Assembly (NCBI GenBank): GCA_902490735.1
Contig: CABUFC010000001.1
Span: 336,542 to 400,541, forward strand
Length of the DNA stretch: 64,000 nucleotides
Source of the DNA: an uncultured Oscillospiraceae bacterium
Lineage (GTDB): Bacteria > Bacillota > Clostridia > Oscillospirales > Acutalibacteraceae
Direction: 5' to 3'
Positions 26,165-34,562 of this stretch are shown one piece after another. Position 1 is the stretch's first letter. Every line of letters starts with the position of its first letter. The translations under genes and the position numbers were made by a program. The notes beneath the pieces were generated by a model. It searched no databases and was not told the DNA's origin. It saw only the letters and a program-made list of their open reading frames with translations.

Positions 26165-27163
26165 TTACTTTTTATATTTTTGAACCGCTCGCTCCGACTT
26201 TACTCTTACCTCTTCCCTAAGATACGGAGGTGTTAATACTTCAACCTCGTCTGAAAATTGAAGCAGCCAGTTCGTAAGTCCGGCACTTATCATGGTTTCT
26301 GCAATAAATTTAAAATGTTCATCATCGTGTTTTTTTACGTTTATTTCTCGCCCGAACCGATCAATTGCTTGTTCAATAAAAGAATTTTTACAAAGAAGCT
26401 CTACGCTTGCTTTTTTCCCTCCAAACATGTTAAATACCTTATTCATATAGTCTGCCACATCAAAATAGTTTTTATATGCGCTAACTTCACTAAAATGGCG
26501 CGACTTTTCATTGGTAATTTTGCAGGAACGTATTCTGTCAATTCTTAAATGGATTAAATTATTATATTTTTCGTTGTTACCAATAAGATAGTATTTATCT
26601 TCAACCCAGGACAGCGCATACGGGCTTATCTTAAAAGTCTTATATTCCTCTTTTATTTCGCCAAAACTAAACGAATGCCTAATGTAATTAAATTTAATTT
26701 TTTTATTAAGTTCGATCGCATTTTGGATGTTAAAAATTGTATAGTAAATTTCTTCGTTATCACTTTTATTTCGCTTATCTATAAAAGTGTGTTTATCAAG
26801 TTTTTTTGCGTCATAAACACTTAAATATTTTTTAAGCTTTACTATTATTTCTTTTGTCTTTTTGTTCGAAATAAATCCTGCCGATAAAACCGCATCAATA
26901 AGCAAGTATATTTCCGGAAGCTCAAAATCGCGCTCTGCTAAAAAATAGCCCGCTTTTGGAGAACGGGTATTTATAATGTCAAATCCCGCTTGAGTCAGCA
27001 CAAAAATATCATCATAAATCGCTTTGCGGTTGACTGTTATTCCATCGGAATAAAGCATGTCAATTATTTCCGACGACGATAAAGGATGATTCTCGTCAGA
27101 ATAGGTCTTTAATATTTCTAAAATTTTTAACAGTCTTGCTTTGCCGCCGGTAGATGAACTCAT
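26165..27163 (-). CDS. WYL domain-containing transcriptional regulator
   Basis: 332 residues. N-terminal winged HTH (KARLLKILEILKTYSDENHPLSSSEIIDML), a middle linker, and a WYL domain around 150-235 (KFNYIRHSFSFGEIKEEY..., SPYALSWVEDKYYLIG, NLIHLRIDRI). WYL domains bind nucleic acid or nucleotide ligands and regulate many systems. The stop of the upstream toprim gene is one base away, so they are cotranscribed; the same pair is common in Clostridia. Confidence 0.88.
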   Translation of the reverse strand: MSSSTGGKARLLKILEILKTYSDENHPLSSSEIIDMLYSDGITVNRKAIYDDIFVLTQAGFDIINTRSPKAGYFLAERDFELPEIYLLIDAVLSAGFISNKKTKEIIVKLKKYLSVYDAKKLDKHTFIDKRNKSDNEEIYYTIFNIQNAIELNKKIKFNYIRHSFSFGEIKEEYKTFKISPYALSWVEDKYYLIGNNEKYNNLIHLRIDRIRSCKITNEKSRHFSEVSAYKNYFDVADYMNKVFNMFGGKKASVELLCKNSFIEQAIDRFGREINVKKHDDEHFKFIAETMISAGLTNWLLQFSDEVEVLTPPYLREEVRVKSERAVQKYKK

Positions 27164-27164
27164 T

Positions 27165-27743
27165 TTACTTTCCCCTAATATAGTCGCAAAAAGTGTAATA
27201 TTTATCGGTATTGTTAATTATTTCCAAAAGCATAGTAGTTGAAATATTGTCCGGCAAATCCAGTTTTTTTAAAAGTGTTTTGCGTAAAGATTTAGAATTA
27301 TCTTTACCGTAAATGCCAAGTTCATATAGATCGTACTTAGAAACATTGCCATACTGCTTTTTGTCACCAGTGGCACCGCACGAAACTAAAACATCGATTA
27401 TGATTTGCCTATCTATGCCTTCAACGCCAAGAAATCCTTCTTTTGAAAAACTGCTTTTCCTCTTTTCTTTACCACGAATTTGAGGGGTTAAAGCTTGAAT
27501 GATTTTTTTATTAGGCAATATCGATTTAATATGATTTCTAATAATTAAACCTGCCGAATCACTATCGGTCAAAATTATTATGCCTTCGCTTGAAACTTCT
27601 TTTAAAAGAGCTTTGGTTTTATTGTCAGAAAACACCCCAAAGCCGTTGACCGGTATGATAATACCGTCAATAAAAGAAGATAAAAAGGCTTTATCGCATT
27701 TGCCTTCAACAATTAATGGGTATTTTAATTTTAATTTTTCCAT
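27165..27743 (-). CDS. Toprim-domain nuclease-like protein (RNase M5-related, DUF4093)
   Basis: Start at ATG 27743 (MEKLKLKYPLIVEGKCDK), 192 residues; the TTG at 27755 overlaps holA and lacks a better ribosome site. The toprim acidic motifs are visible: IVEGKCDK (Glu), and ILTDSDSAGLIIR (DxD). The C-terminal DUF4093-like part follows (GATGDKKQYGNVSKYDLYELGIYG). Relatives process 5S rRNA (RNase M5) or are unassigned. Placed between holA and the WYL regulator. The precise substrate is uncertain. Confidence 0.75.
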   Translation of the reverse strand: MEKLKLKYPLIVEGKCDKAFLSSFIDGIIIPVNGFGVFSDNKTKALLKEVSSEGIIILTDSDSAGLIIRNHIKSILPNKKIIQALTPQIRGKEKRKSSFSKEGFLGVEGIDRQIIIDVLVSCGATGDKKQYGNVSKYDLYELGIYGKDNSKSLRKTLLKKLDLPDNISTTMLLEIINNTDKYYTFCDYIRGK

Positions 27744-27745
27744 AT

Positions 27746-28768
27746 TTATAAACAAGATATGATATTAATTACCATTATTTCGATTTCAGTTTCCGCATTG
27801 TTGCCCTTTATGGCAGCGTCAAATTCAAGTGCGGTAGAAATTATATTTTTTAAACTATACAATTCGATACGCCTAGCTGAATTTTTAGCATTTTTTATTC
27901 TAAACGCTCGGTTACTTGGTATTTCAAAATCTTGTAAAATATCACTATCTTTTTTTCTTGCAATTTCTGCACACTTACAGTAAAAAATATCGAGAAAACA
28001 GCTGCAAATTTCATTATATATTGCAGGGATAGGTACTTTTTGATCTATTAAGCGACGAAGCAATAATAACGCATTATTGGCATCTTTTAATAGAATATAC
28101 TTAGAAATATTATAAATACTGGACTCAAACGATTGTGAACAAACGCTAAAAATATCCTCTTTTGTTATTTCTCCGCTTTGTTTATATGAGCAAAGTTTTT
28201 CTAATTCGTTTACAAGTATATTTATTTCATCAGAACAATAATCGACCAAAAAATCAGCGGTTTGTTTTGAAAGCAATACACCGCGTTTTTCGGCGCCTTT
28301 TATAAGCATGGATGAAAGTTCGCTTTTGGTTTTATGAGCAATATTTACTACAGCAAAGGAATTATTTTCGAATAAACTAATTAAAGTTTTTAACCTGGAG
28401 CTTCGCTTTACTTCAATAACATTTGAATCAAAGGTTAAAACTAAAACGTTATCATAATTATAATTTTTAATTAATTCTTTTAGTTTTGAGAAATTCTCAG
28501 CAGACATATCGTCAACTGCTATATTGGACGCAACAATGCATTTTCGTCCGTTTAAAAAAGAGAACTGCAAAAGAGCATCGGTAATATCGGATATTTCAAT
28601 ATCATTATCAAACTTAATAATATCAAAATCTCCGCCTGTTTCGGTAACTTTTTCCGAAATCTTATCTGAATAATTTTTAATTAAATAAGAATCATCACCG
28701 TACAGCAAATACGCTGCTTTAGTACATCCGTTTTTTATATCTCTTTTTAAATCTAATTCCGAAAGCAT
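27746..28768 (-). CDS. holA: DNA polymerase III subunit delta
   Basis: Start chosen at ATG 28768 (MLSELDLKRD) after GAAGGTGA, giving 340 residues. HolA pattern: YLLYGDDSYLIKNYSDKI at the start (the degenerate P-loop region), FLNGRKCIVASN, and a C-terminal collar domain (SIYNISKYILLKDANNALLLLRRLI). Delta opens the beta clamp within the clamp loader. The ribosome site lies inside the overlapping end of comEC. The comEC-holA order is the usual one in Firmicutes. Confidence 0.9.
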   Translation of the reverse strand: MLSELDLKRDIKNGCTKAAYLLYGDDSYLIKNYSDKISEKVTETGGDFDIIKFDNDIEISDITDALLQFSFLNGRKCIVASNIAVDDMSAENFSKLKELIKNYNYDNVLVLTFDSNVIEVKRSSRLKTLISLFENNSFAVVNIAHKTKSELSSMLIKGAEKRGVLLSKQTADFLVDYCSDEINILVNELEKLCSYKQSGEITKEDIFSVCSQSFESSIYNISKYILLKDANNALLLLRRLIDQKVPIPAIYNEICSCFLDIFYCKCAEIARKKDSDILQDFEIPSNRAFRIKNAKNSARRIELYSLKNIISTALEFDAAIKGNNAETEIEIMVINIISCL

Positions 28769-28772
28769 AACA

Positions 28773-30863
28773 TCACCTTCTATCAAGAACAAACTCCGTT
28801 GTGTTTTTTATCCAAATAATCGAATCGTTGTTTTCAATTTCTTCTTTTTCTTCTTTATTTAAAGAACCAATTATTAAATTAGCGCCGCATTTACTTATAT
28901 CGTTATAGTAATTATAAGTTATCAGTACATCACAAGAAAAGTCGATATAAGATAAATTATAATCAAATATAATTTTACTGTCGGGCGTAAATATTACAAT
29001 ATACTCGCCGTTATTTTTAACTGATATGTTGCCATATGTAAAGGCTTTATCATACAGCGCCAGCTCGTTTACGTTTAAATACTTAATAACATTTTCAAAT
29101 CCGCCGTAAAAGGCTTCATCATCATTCGGGATATACAGCAAATCTATATAGCGCTTTCCTTTATATAAAAGCATAGAATTGATTTCATCGTATTGGTATT
29201 CACTGCTTCCGGATCCTACCATTACGCTATCATCTTTGTAGGATACCATAAAACAAACGCCGTTACCGGAAGAAACAAAATCTATGACAGTCTCAGGTTC
29301 GCTTATAGCATATGGCACGATCGCTACAGCAAGCGCTATAATCATTAAAGAAATTACGATTTTAAGCGATACTCTTCTAAAATTAATATATTCTTTAAAA
29401 TTATGGCGAATAATAAAAAGTATTAAGGCTAAAAGAGCAATTATCCACGCCACAAAAATTTGCGGACGAATCTCAATCGATGCAAAAGGCAATTCACCAA
29501 GATTGTTTACAACAAAATAGATATACTTTGAAATAATTGATATTCCAAACATAACGGGAATCGCGAGCATAGCCACAAAAGGAATTAAACAAATTATAAT
29601 ACCAATAAGTGTTAAGATTAAAAGTAGTGTTACCGCAAATGAAACAAGAATATTTGTTATTGGAGCAATAACTGAAATATACCCAAAAACAAATATCGAA
29701 ATCGGCATTATTGCAAAAGAGGCCGAAACAGTCTGAGCAAATATCAGTGCAAAAACTTTATATACATATGCAAGCTTCCCTTTTAGATGTACCTTACATA
29801 ATAAATCGTAAATGTATGGACAAATAAATATAATTCCAAATGTTGCACCGGCAGAAAGCAAATAACCGACATTTCCAAACGAAAATGGATTTATAATTAA
29901 TATTATAAAGGTCGCAAGACCCAATGAATTAAGTGCGTCACTTCTTCTAAAAAATATCTTTCCGATAAAATATACTATGTAAGTTAGTCCGGCGCGCATT
30001 ATGCTTGCCGAAAATCCGCATATTCCCATTACAGCAAAAATGGAAATCAACGATAAAATGTTTTTGGTTTTATAAGACAGTTTAAGTTTTGAAAACAACT
30101 TCATTAAAAACTGAACAATTATCGACAAATGAAGTCCCGATACAACAAGCATGTGCGTTATACCGGCCGTTTTCGAATTAGTTAAAAACCGCAAAGAAAG
30201 ATAAGTTTTATCGCCGAGAATTACAGCACTGTCAAGCGATGCGTCCTCATAAGATAAATTTTTAAATAAAATGTTTTTAATTCTATTGGCAATTATTTGA
30301 AAATAGTAATTAACGGGGTAATGCTCAGTTTTTTCAGCAGATAATACTTTTATTTTTCTTGCAGTAAGAAAAATATTATTAGAATAATTATAGGCTTTAT
30401 AATTACTGCTTTTTAATGATTCAAACGAAAGATTTAATTTTACTTTCATGTATGGGGCAAATTCAATTCCCGAAATATTCCCAAAACTAATTTTAACTTT
30501 GTGTTTATCAAAATAACTGCCGTCGTTCAGTTTAATTTCATCAAGATCCAACGTGTAATAATTTCCGTGCTCGTTAGTATAATCAACGTCACTAATAACA
30601 CCGGAAACTATAGCCTCTTTATCATCCAGAGATTGAATTTCACTAACCTTATAAAGATTAAAAAATCCAACAGACATAAATACAATCGATAATGCAAGGC
30701 ATACAATTATATTAAACCGCGACTTAATTTTAATAAAGCTGAAAATTGCAAGTAAAATAAATAAAAGAATAATTTGAACAACTGCAATTTCAACCGGAAA
30801 ATATAAAAAGGTTGCAGAAGCTAGCAGAGCAATTATTCCGGTGTAAAATAAAACTCTTACCAT
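28773..30863 (-). CDS. comEC: ComEC/Rec2 DNA-uptake channel with degenerate MBL domain
   Basis: Start taken at ATG 30863 (MVRVLFYTG); 696 residues. Order: three short N-terminal helices, a soluble OB-like domain, then the competence domain (AGITHMLVVSGLHLSIIVQFLMKL, DALNSLGLATFIILIINPFSFGNVGYLLSAGATFGI) with ten or so membrane helices. The C-terminal metallo-beta-lactamase-like domain lacks the metal-binding HxDH: the equivalent of THxDxDHxGG reads IPNDDEAFYGGFENV. It should still be able to form a DNA channel but may not degrade DNA. Followed directly by holA. Confidence 0.85.
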   Translation of the reverse strand: MVRVLFYTGIIALLASATFLYFPVEIAVVQIILLFILLAIFSFIKIKSRFNIIVCLALSIVFMSVGFFNLYKVSEIQSLDDKEAIVSGVISDVDYTNEHGNYYTLDLDEIKLNDGSYFDKHKVKISFGNISGIEFAPYMKVKLNLSFESLKSSNYKAYNYSNNIFLTARKIKVLSAEKTEHYPVNYYFQIIANRIKNILFKNLSYEDASLDSAVILGDKTYLSLRFLTNSKTAGITHMLVVSGLHLSIIVQFLMKLFSKLKLSYKTKNILSLISIFAVMGICGFSASIMRAGLTYIVYFIGKIFFRRSDALNSLGLATFIILIINPFSFGNVGYLLSAGATFGIIFICPYIYDLLCKVHLKGKLAYVYKVFALIFAQTVSASFAIMPISIFVFGYISVIAPITNILVSFAVTLLLILTLIGIIICLIPFVAMLAIPVMFGISIISKYIYFVVNNLGELPFASIEIRPQIFVAWIIALLALILFIIRHNFKEYINFRRVSLKIVISLMIIALAVAIVPYAISEPETVIDFVSSGNGVCFMVSYKDDSVMVGSGSSEYQYDEINSMLLYKGKRYIDLLYIPNDDEAFYGGFENVIKYLNVNELALYDKAFTYGNISVKNNGEYIVIFTPDSKIIFDYNLSYIDFSCDVLITYNYYNDISKCGANLIIGSLNKEEKEEIENNDSIIWIKNTTEFVLDRR

Positions 30864-30885
30864 ATCGTACAACCCTAAAAAATTA

Positions 30886-31230
30886 TTAGCCGGCCGGCCA
30901 CCCGAATTTACGTTTTCCCATTAAGTGAAAATGCAGATGCATAACGGTTTGTCCTCCGTACTCTCCGCAATTATTTACCACCCTGTAACCTTCGCTAAGA
31001 TCTAAATCAGAAGCTACTTTTGCAATCGCTTTAAAAATGGCCGCAACATAAAATGCATTATCATCGTTAATATCATTTGCGCTTTTTATGTGCTTTTTCG
31101 GCACAAATACCACATGCACCGGAGCTTGAGGCTCTATATCGTTAAATGCATAAACATATTCATCTTCATAAACCTTTGCAGACGGTATTTCACCTTTGAT
31201 TATTTTACAAAACAAGCAATTTTCGTTCAT
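30886..31230 (-). CDS. HIT-family histidine triad nucleotide-binding protein
   Basis: 114 residues. N-terminal CLFCKIIKGEIPSAKVYED and the triad HLHFH at residues 98-102 (HLHFHLMG), with GQTVMHLHF preceding. HIT proteins hydrolyse aminoacyl-AMP and related phosphoramidates, possibly removing adducts made by aminoacyl-tRNA synthetases. It sits 9 bases downstream of alaS, which matches such a clean-up role as inference. Confidence 0.93.
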   Translation of the reverse strand: MNENCLFCKIIKGEIPSAKVYEDEYVYAFNDIEPQAPVHVVFVPKKHIKSANDINDDNAFYVAAIFKAIAKVASDLDLSEGYRVVNNCGEYGGQTVMHLHFHLMGKRKFGWPAG

Positions 31231-31239
31231 ATTTACTCC

Positions 31240-33813
31240 TTAAATAAAATCAAAAACAGATTTTAAAGCTTCGTCCGCTTTAGTTACATCTTTACCGCCG
31301 GCCATTGCAGTATCAGGTTTGCCGCCTCCGTTGCCGCCGGCAACTTGTGCAACACTTTTTACTATTTTTCCGGCATTCGCTCCGTTTTTAACGGCATCTT
31401 TGCCGCAAGAAACTAAAAATGTAAGTTTATTTACGTTAACTGCCGCAAAAACTACAATAACATTAGAGCACTTGTCTTTAATTAAGTCGCTTATTTGCCT
31501 TAATTTATCAACTTCAGTGTCTTTAAACTTATGGCAAATCACATCAAAACCATTAACATTTTTAGCAGATTTAATAAAATCATCAACAGAACTCGACGCT
31601 AATTTTTGTTCAGCAGCAGCAAGTTTTTTAGAAACAGACTTTAACTCTTCTGCAAACTGGAGAGCTTTTTCAGGCAGTTCAAAAACATTTTGAACCTTTA
31701 AATTTGCAGCAGAATTTACAGCAATGTTTTTATAGTTGTCTAATAATGAAATAACTTCAGCACCCGTTACAGCTTCAATTCTTCTAACGCCGGAAGCTAC
31801 AGATGATTCGGTCAAAATTTTAAAAAGACAAATTTTTGATGAATTGTCCACGTGCGTGCCGCCGCAAAATTCAACAGAATAATCACCCACGCTAACAACA
31901 CGAACATTTTTGCCGTATTTTTCGCCAAACAAAGCTATTGCACCTTTTTTACGTGCTTCTTCTATAGGCAAAACTTCAGTAGTTACATCGACACCATTTA
32001 AAATAATCTCGTTAACAGTATTTTCAACCGATTGAATTTCATCTGAAGTTAAAGCAGAAAAATGAGTAAAATCGAATCTTACTGTTTTTTCGTTTACATA
32101 TTGCCCGGCCTGCTCTACGTGATTTCCTAATGTTTTTCTTAGTGCTGCCTGCAATAGGTGCGCCGCAGTATGATTGCGCATTATTGCCTGTCGTTTTTTA
32201 ATGTCAATGTTTAGTGTGCAACCTGCACCAACTGTCGGCATATCGCCAACAAAACTTCCTTTATGAATAAACACACCGGAAGGAGTTTTTACAACATCGG
32301 ATACTTCAAATCTTCCACCGGAAAATTCAATAACTCCGGTATCTGCAACCTGGCCGCCGCTTTCTGCATAAAAGCAAGTTTTATCCACTACAAGACAATC
32401 ATCAGAAAATGCAAGTATTTCAGCGGAATCGGTAAATTTTTCGTAACCCGAAAATAATGTTGGTTTAATGTCCTTTAAAAAGTTGGACTTATCTTTCCAG
32501 CCCTCAATATTACTGTTTTTACGGGCATCTCTGGCTCTTTGCTTTTGCTTGTCCATAAGGCTATTAAACTCTTGCTCATCAACAGTAATACCCTTTTCTT
32601 CCAAAATATCTTTGGTAAGATCTAACGGAAAACCATAAGTATCATAAAGTTTAAACGCGTCAACGCCCGAAATAGTTGTTACATTTTTTTGCATTAACTC
32701 ATTTAATATATTAAGGCCCTGATCAATGGTTTTGCCAAAGTTTTCTTCTTCGTTAAATATTATCTTTTGAATAAGTTCCGACTTATCTTCAAGCTCCGGG
32801 TAAGCAGATTTGCTCTCACGAATTACAGAATTACAAAGCTTATACAAAAATGGCTCGTTAATTCCGATTAATCTGCCATGACGAGCGGCTCTTCTTAATA
32901 AACGACGAAGAACATATCCTCTGCCTTCGTTAGAAGGTAATACACCATCAGAGATCATAAATGTTGTTGATCTTATATGGTCGGTAATAACCCTTAGAGA
33001 AATATCATTCTTTTCATCTTTTTTATATTCCACTTTTGCCATTTCAGACAGATCGGACATAATGTTTTTAATCGTATCAACCTCAAAAAGGTTATCTACT
33101 CCTTGAGATATGCATGCCAGTCTTTCAAGACCCATACCGGTATCAATATTTGGATGAGCAAGCGGGGTGTAGTTTCCTTTTCCGTCCGAATTAAATTGTG
33201 TAAAAACTAAATTCCAGAATTCAACATATCTATCACAATCACATCCAACACCGCAAGTAGGCTTATTACAGCCGTATTCTTCACCGCGATCATAATATAT
33301 TTCGGAACAAGGGCCGCACGGACCTTGGCCTAATTCCCAAAAGTTATCCTCTTTACCAAGCCTTACAATATGCGAAGGGTCGACTCCAACATTCTTTGTC
33401 CAAATATCAAACGCTTCATCATCGTTTTCGTAAATGGTAATCCACAGTTTATCAACAGGCATTTCAAGAACTTTAGTTACAAATTCCCACGCCCAAGCTG
33501 TAACTTCCTTTTTAAAATAATCACCAAAAGAAAAATTGCCGAGCATCTCAAAAAATGTGCCGTGACGAGCAGTTTTACCAACTCTTTCAATATCCGGCGT
33601 ACGAATACATTTTTGGCAGGTTGTAACTCTCTTTTTAGGGGGCGTCACCTCTCCTGTAAAATACTTTTTTAAAGGTGCCATACCGGCATTGATTAATAAT
33701 AAAGAATTATCATCTTTCGGAATAAGCGGAAAACTATCCAATCTTAAATGATCCTTACTCTCAAAAAATGATAAAAATTTTTCACGCAAAGTGTTAAGCG
33801 AAAGCCAATCCAT
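31240..33813 (-). CDS. alaS: Alanine-tRNA ligase
   Basis: Start chosen at ATG 33813 (MDWLSLNTLREK), 8 bases after GGAGA; 857 residues. Class II catalytic core with motif 2 (TCQKCIRTPDIERVG, TFFEMLGNFSFGDYFK), a tRNA recognition part (RGYVLRRLLRRAARHGR), editing domain with HTAAHLLQAALR and the CGGTH zinc site, and a C-terminal DHHA1-type domain with NGGGKPDTAMAGG. No T-box fits the leader: the promoter is only about 30 bases upstream. Heads the alaS-HIT-comEC-holA run. Confidence 0.95.
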   Translation of the reverse strand: MDWLSLNTLREKFLSFFESKDHLRLDSFPLIPKDDNSLLLINAGMAPLKKYFTGEVTPPKKRVTTCQKCIRTPDIERVGKTARHGTFFEMLGNFSFGDYFKKEVTAWAWEFVTKVLEMPVDKLWITIYENDDEAFDIWTKNVGVDPSHIVRLGKEDNFWELGQGPCGPCSEIYYDRGEEYGCNKPTCGVGCDCDRYVEFWNLVFTQFNSDGKGNYTPLAHPNIDTGMGLERLACISQGVDNLFEVDTIKNIMSDLSEMAKVEYKKDEKNDISLRVITDHIRSTTFMISDGVLPSNEGRGYVLRRLLRRAARHGRLIGINEPFLYKLCNSVIRESKSAYPELEDKSELIQKIIFNEEENFGKTIDQGLNILNELMQKNVTTISGVDAFKLYDTYGFPLDLTKDILEEKGITVDEQEFNSLMDKQKQRARDARKNSNIEGWKDKSNFLKDIKPTLFSGYEKFTDSAEILAFSDDCLVVDKTCFYAESGGQVADTGVIEFSGGRFEVSDVVKTPSGVFIHKGSFVGDMPTVGAGCTLNIDIKKRQAIMRNHTAAHLLQAALRKTLGNHVEQAGQYVNEKTVRFDFTHFSALTSDEIQSVENTVNEIILNGVDVTTEVLPIEEARKKGAIALFGEKYGKNVRVVSVGDYSVEFCGGTHVDNSSKICLFKILTESSVASGVRRIEAVTGAEVISLLDNYKNIAVNSAANLKVQNVFELPEKALQFAEELKSVSKKLAAAEQKLASSSVDDFIKSAKNVNGFDVICHKFKDTEVDKLRQISDLIKDKCSNVIVVFAAVNVNKLTFLVSCGKDAVKNGANAGKIVKSVAQVAGGNGGGKPDTAMAGGKDVTKADEALKSVFDFI

Positions 33814-33848
33814 AAAAAAAGTCTCCAAATAAATAAAATAACATATTT

Positions 33849-33877
33849 ATTATATATAAGTACACTAAAAATGTCAA
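33849..33877 (-). promoter_or_regulatory. Sigma-A promoter of the alaS operon
   Basis: Minus-strand TTGACA (33872-33877), 17-base spacer, TATAAT (33849-33854): full consensus. Confidence 0.8.
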
Positions 33878-33894
33878 ATAAACAAATAAAAAAA

Positions 33895-33913
33895 TTCCAA
33901 GCAAAGCTTGGAA
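33895..33913 (-). terminator. Terminator of the peptide/lipoprotein transcript
   Basis: TTCCAAGC-AAA-GCTTGGAA, followed on the minus strand by seven T. Separates the lipoprotein gene from the alaS promoter. Confidence 0.8.
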
Positions 33914-33918
33914 TAATC

Positions 33919-34284
33919 TTAATGTATAAAATAATCGCTGGTCCACCCGGAATTATTATTTACATTGTTTCCGCTGCCGGAACCGGATGTTGTATGGCTA
34001 CTATTATTGCCGGTTGAAGAAGTAACATTAGAACTAGTTGGAGAAGATACCTCAACACTTATTACAAATTCTTCATCGCCATCTTTAATTACAGCAGAAT
34101 TGTCTGATGTGCCATTATTAATATTTGAATTAACAGATGAACTTCCATCTTTGTGATCGGTCGCCGACACGGCATCACTGTTAATTTCGGTTCTGCTGTT
34201 AATTGATCCGCCAGTTGATTTGCAAGCGCAAAAAAGCAATGACACAACAACAAAAAAACCGCAAATTAAAAAAATCGGTTTCAT
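33919..34284 (-). CDS. Small Ser/Asn/Thr-rich lipoprotein, unknown function
   Basis: 121 residues. A hydrophobic start MKPIFLICGFFVVVSLLFCAC ends in a lipobox-like LFCA-C, so the mature protein should be anchored by lipid. The rest is low complexity: many Ser, Asn, Thr and Gly (SSTGNNSSHTTSGSG), with one acidic patch (KDGDEEFVISVEV). No enzyme motif is visible. The start lies 3 bases after the stop of the micro-gene at 34288-34395, so the two are one transcript. Function unknown. Confidence 0.6.
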   Translation of the reverse strand: MKPIFLICGFFVVVSLLFCACKSTGGSINSRTEINSDAVSATDHKDGSSSVNSNINNGTSDNSAVIKDGDEEFVISVEVSSPTSSNVTSSTGNNSSHTTSGSGSGNNVNNNSGWTSDYFIH

Positions 34285-34287
34285 AAA

Positions 34288-34395
34288 TTATTCAACTTCG
34301 ATATCTACTTCGCTGCCCTTGTCAACAAAATCTTCCATAATTTCGGTCTCAAACTTTTCAACCAGGTCTACTTCAGGTGCTACATAATTTTTCAT
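34288..34395 (-). CDS. 35-residue acidic peptide of unknown function
   Basis: Read directly from the minus strand: ATG 34395 lies 7-8 bases after GGGAGG and the frame ends TAA at 34290-34288. The peptide begins MKNYVAPEVDLVEKFETE and ends in GSEVDIEVE: positively charged start, strongly acidic rest, no Cys, no membrane segment. The pattern MK-x-Y-x-x-P-E-[hydrophobic] resembles many small unannotated peptides of gut Clostridia, some of which are suspected precursor peptides. No modification enzyme is adjacent. It has its own strong promoter (34434-34461) and is cotranscribed with the lipoprotein gene. Confidence 0.65.
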   Translation of the reverse strand: MKNYVAPEVDLVEKFETEIMEDFVDKGSEVDIEVE

Positions 34396-34433
34396 TATAA
34401 TATCCTCCCTAAAAAAAATCTAAACCTAAGAAT

Positions 34434-34461
34434 ATTATACATATATTTTTGTCTTTGTCAA
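34434..34461 (-). promoter_or_regulatory. Promoter of the 35-residue peptide gene
   Basis: Minus-strand TTGACA (34456-34461), 16-base spacer, TATAAT (34434-34439), about 40 bases before ATG 34395. Divergent from the aminotransferase promoter. Confidence 0.75.
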
Positions 34462-34506
34462 GTGTTTTTTATCAATAATTATTTTTCCAATATTTGAAAA
34501 TATTGA

Positions 34507-34535
34507 TTGAAAAAATTGCCATCATGTTTTATAAT
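34507..34535 (+). promoter_or_regulatory. Promoter of the aminotransferase gene
   Basis: TTGAAA (34507-34512), 17-base spacer, TATAAT (34530-34535), 28 bases before ATG 34563. Confidence 0.65.
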
Positions 34536-34562
34536 AATTGTTATATTGAATGGAGCAAAACT

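Noticed and set aside
33814..33848. T-box in front of alaS
   Set aside because: The consensus promoter leaves a leader of only about 30 bases, too short for a T-box.
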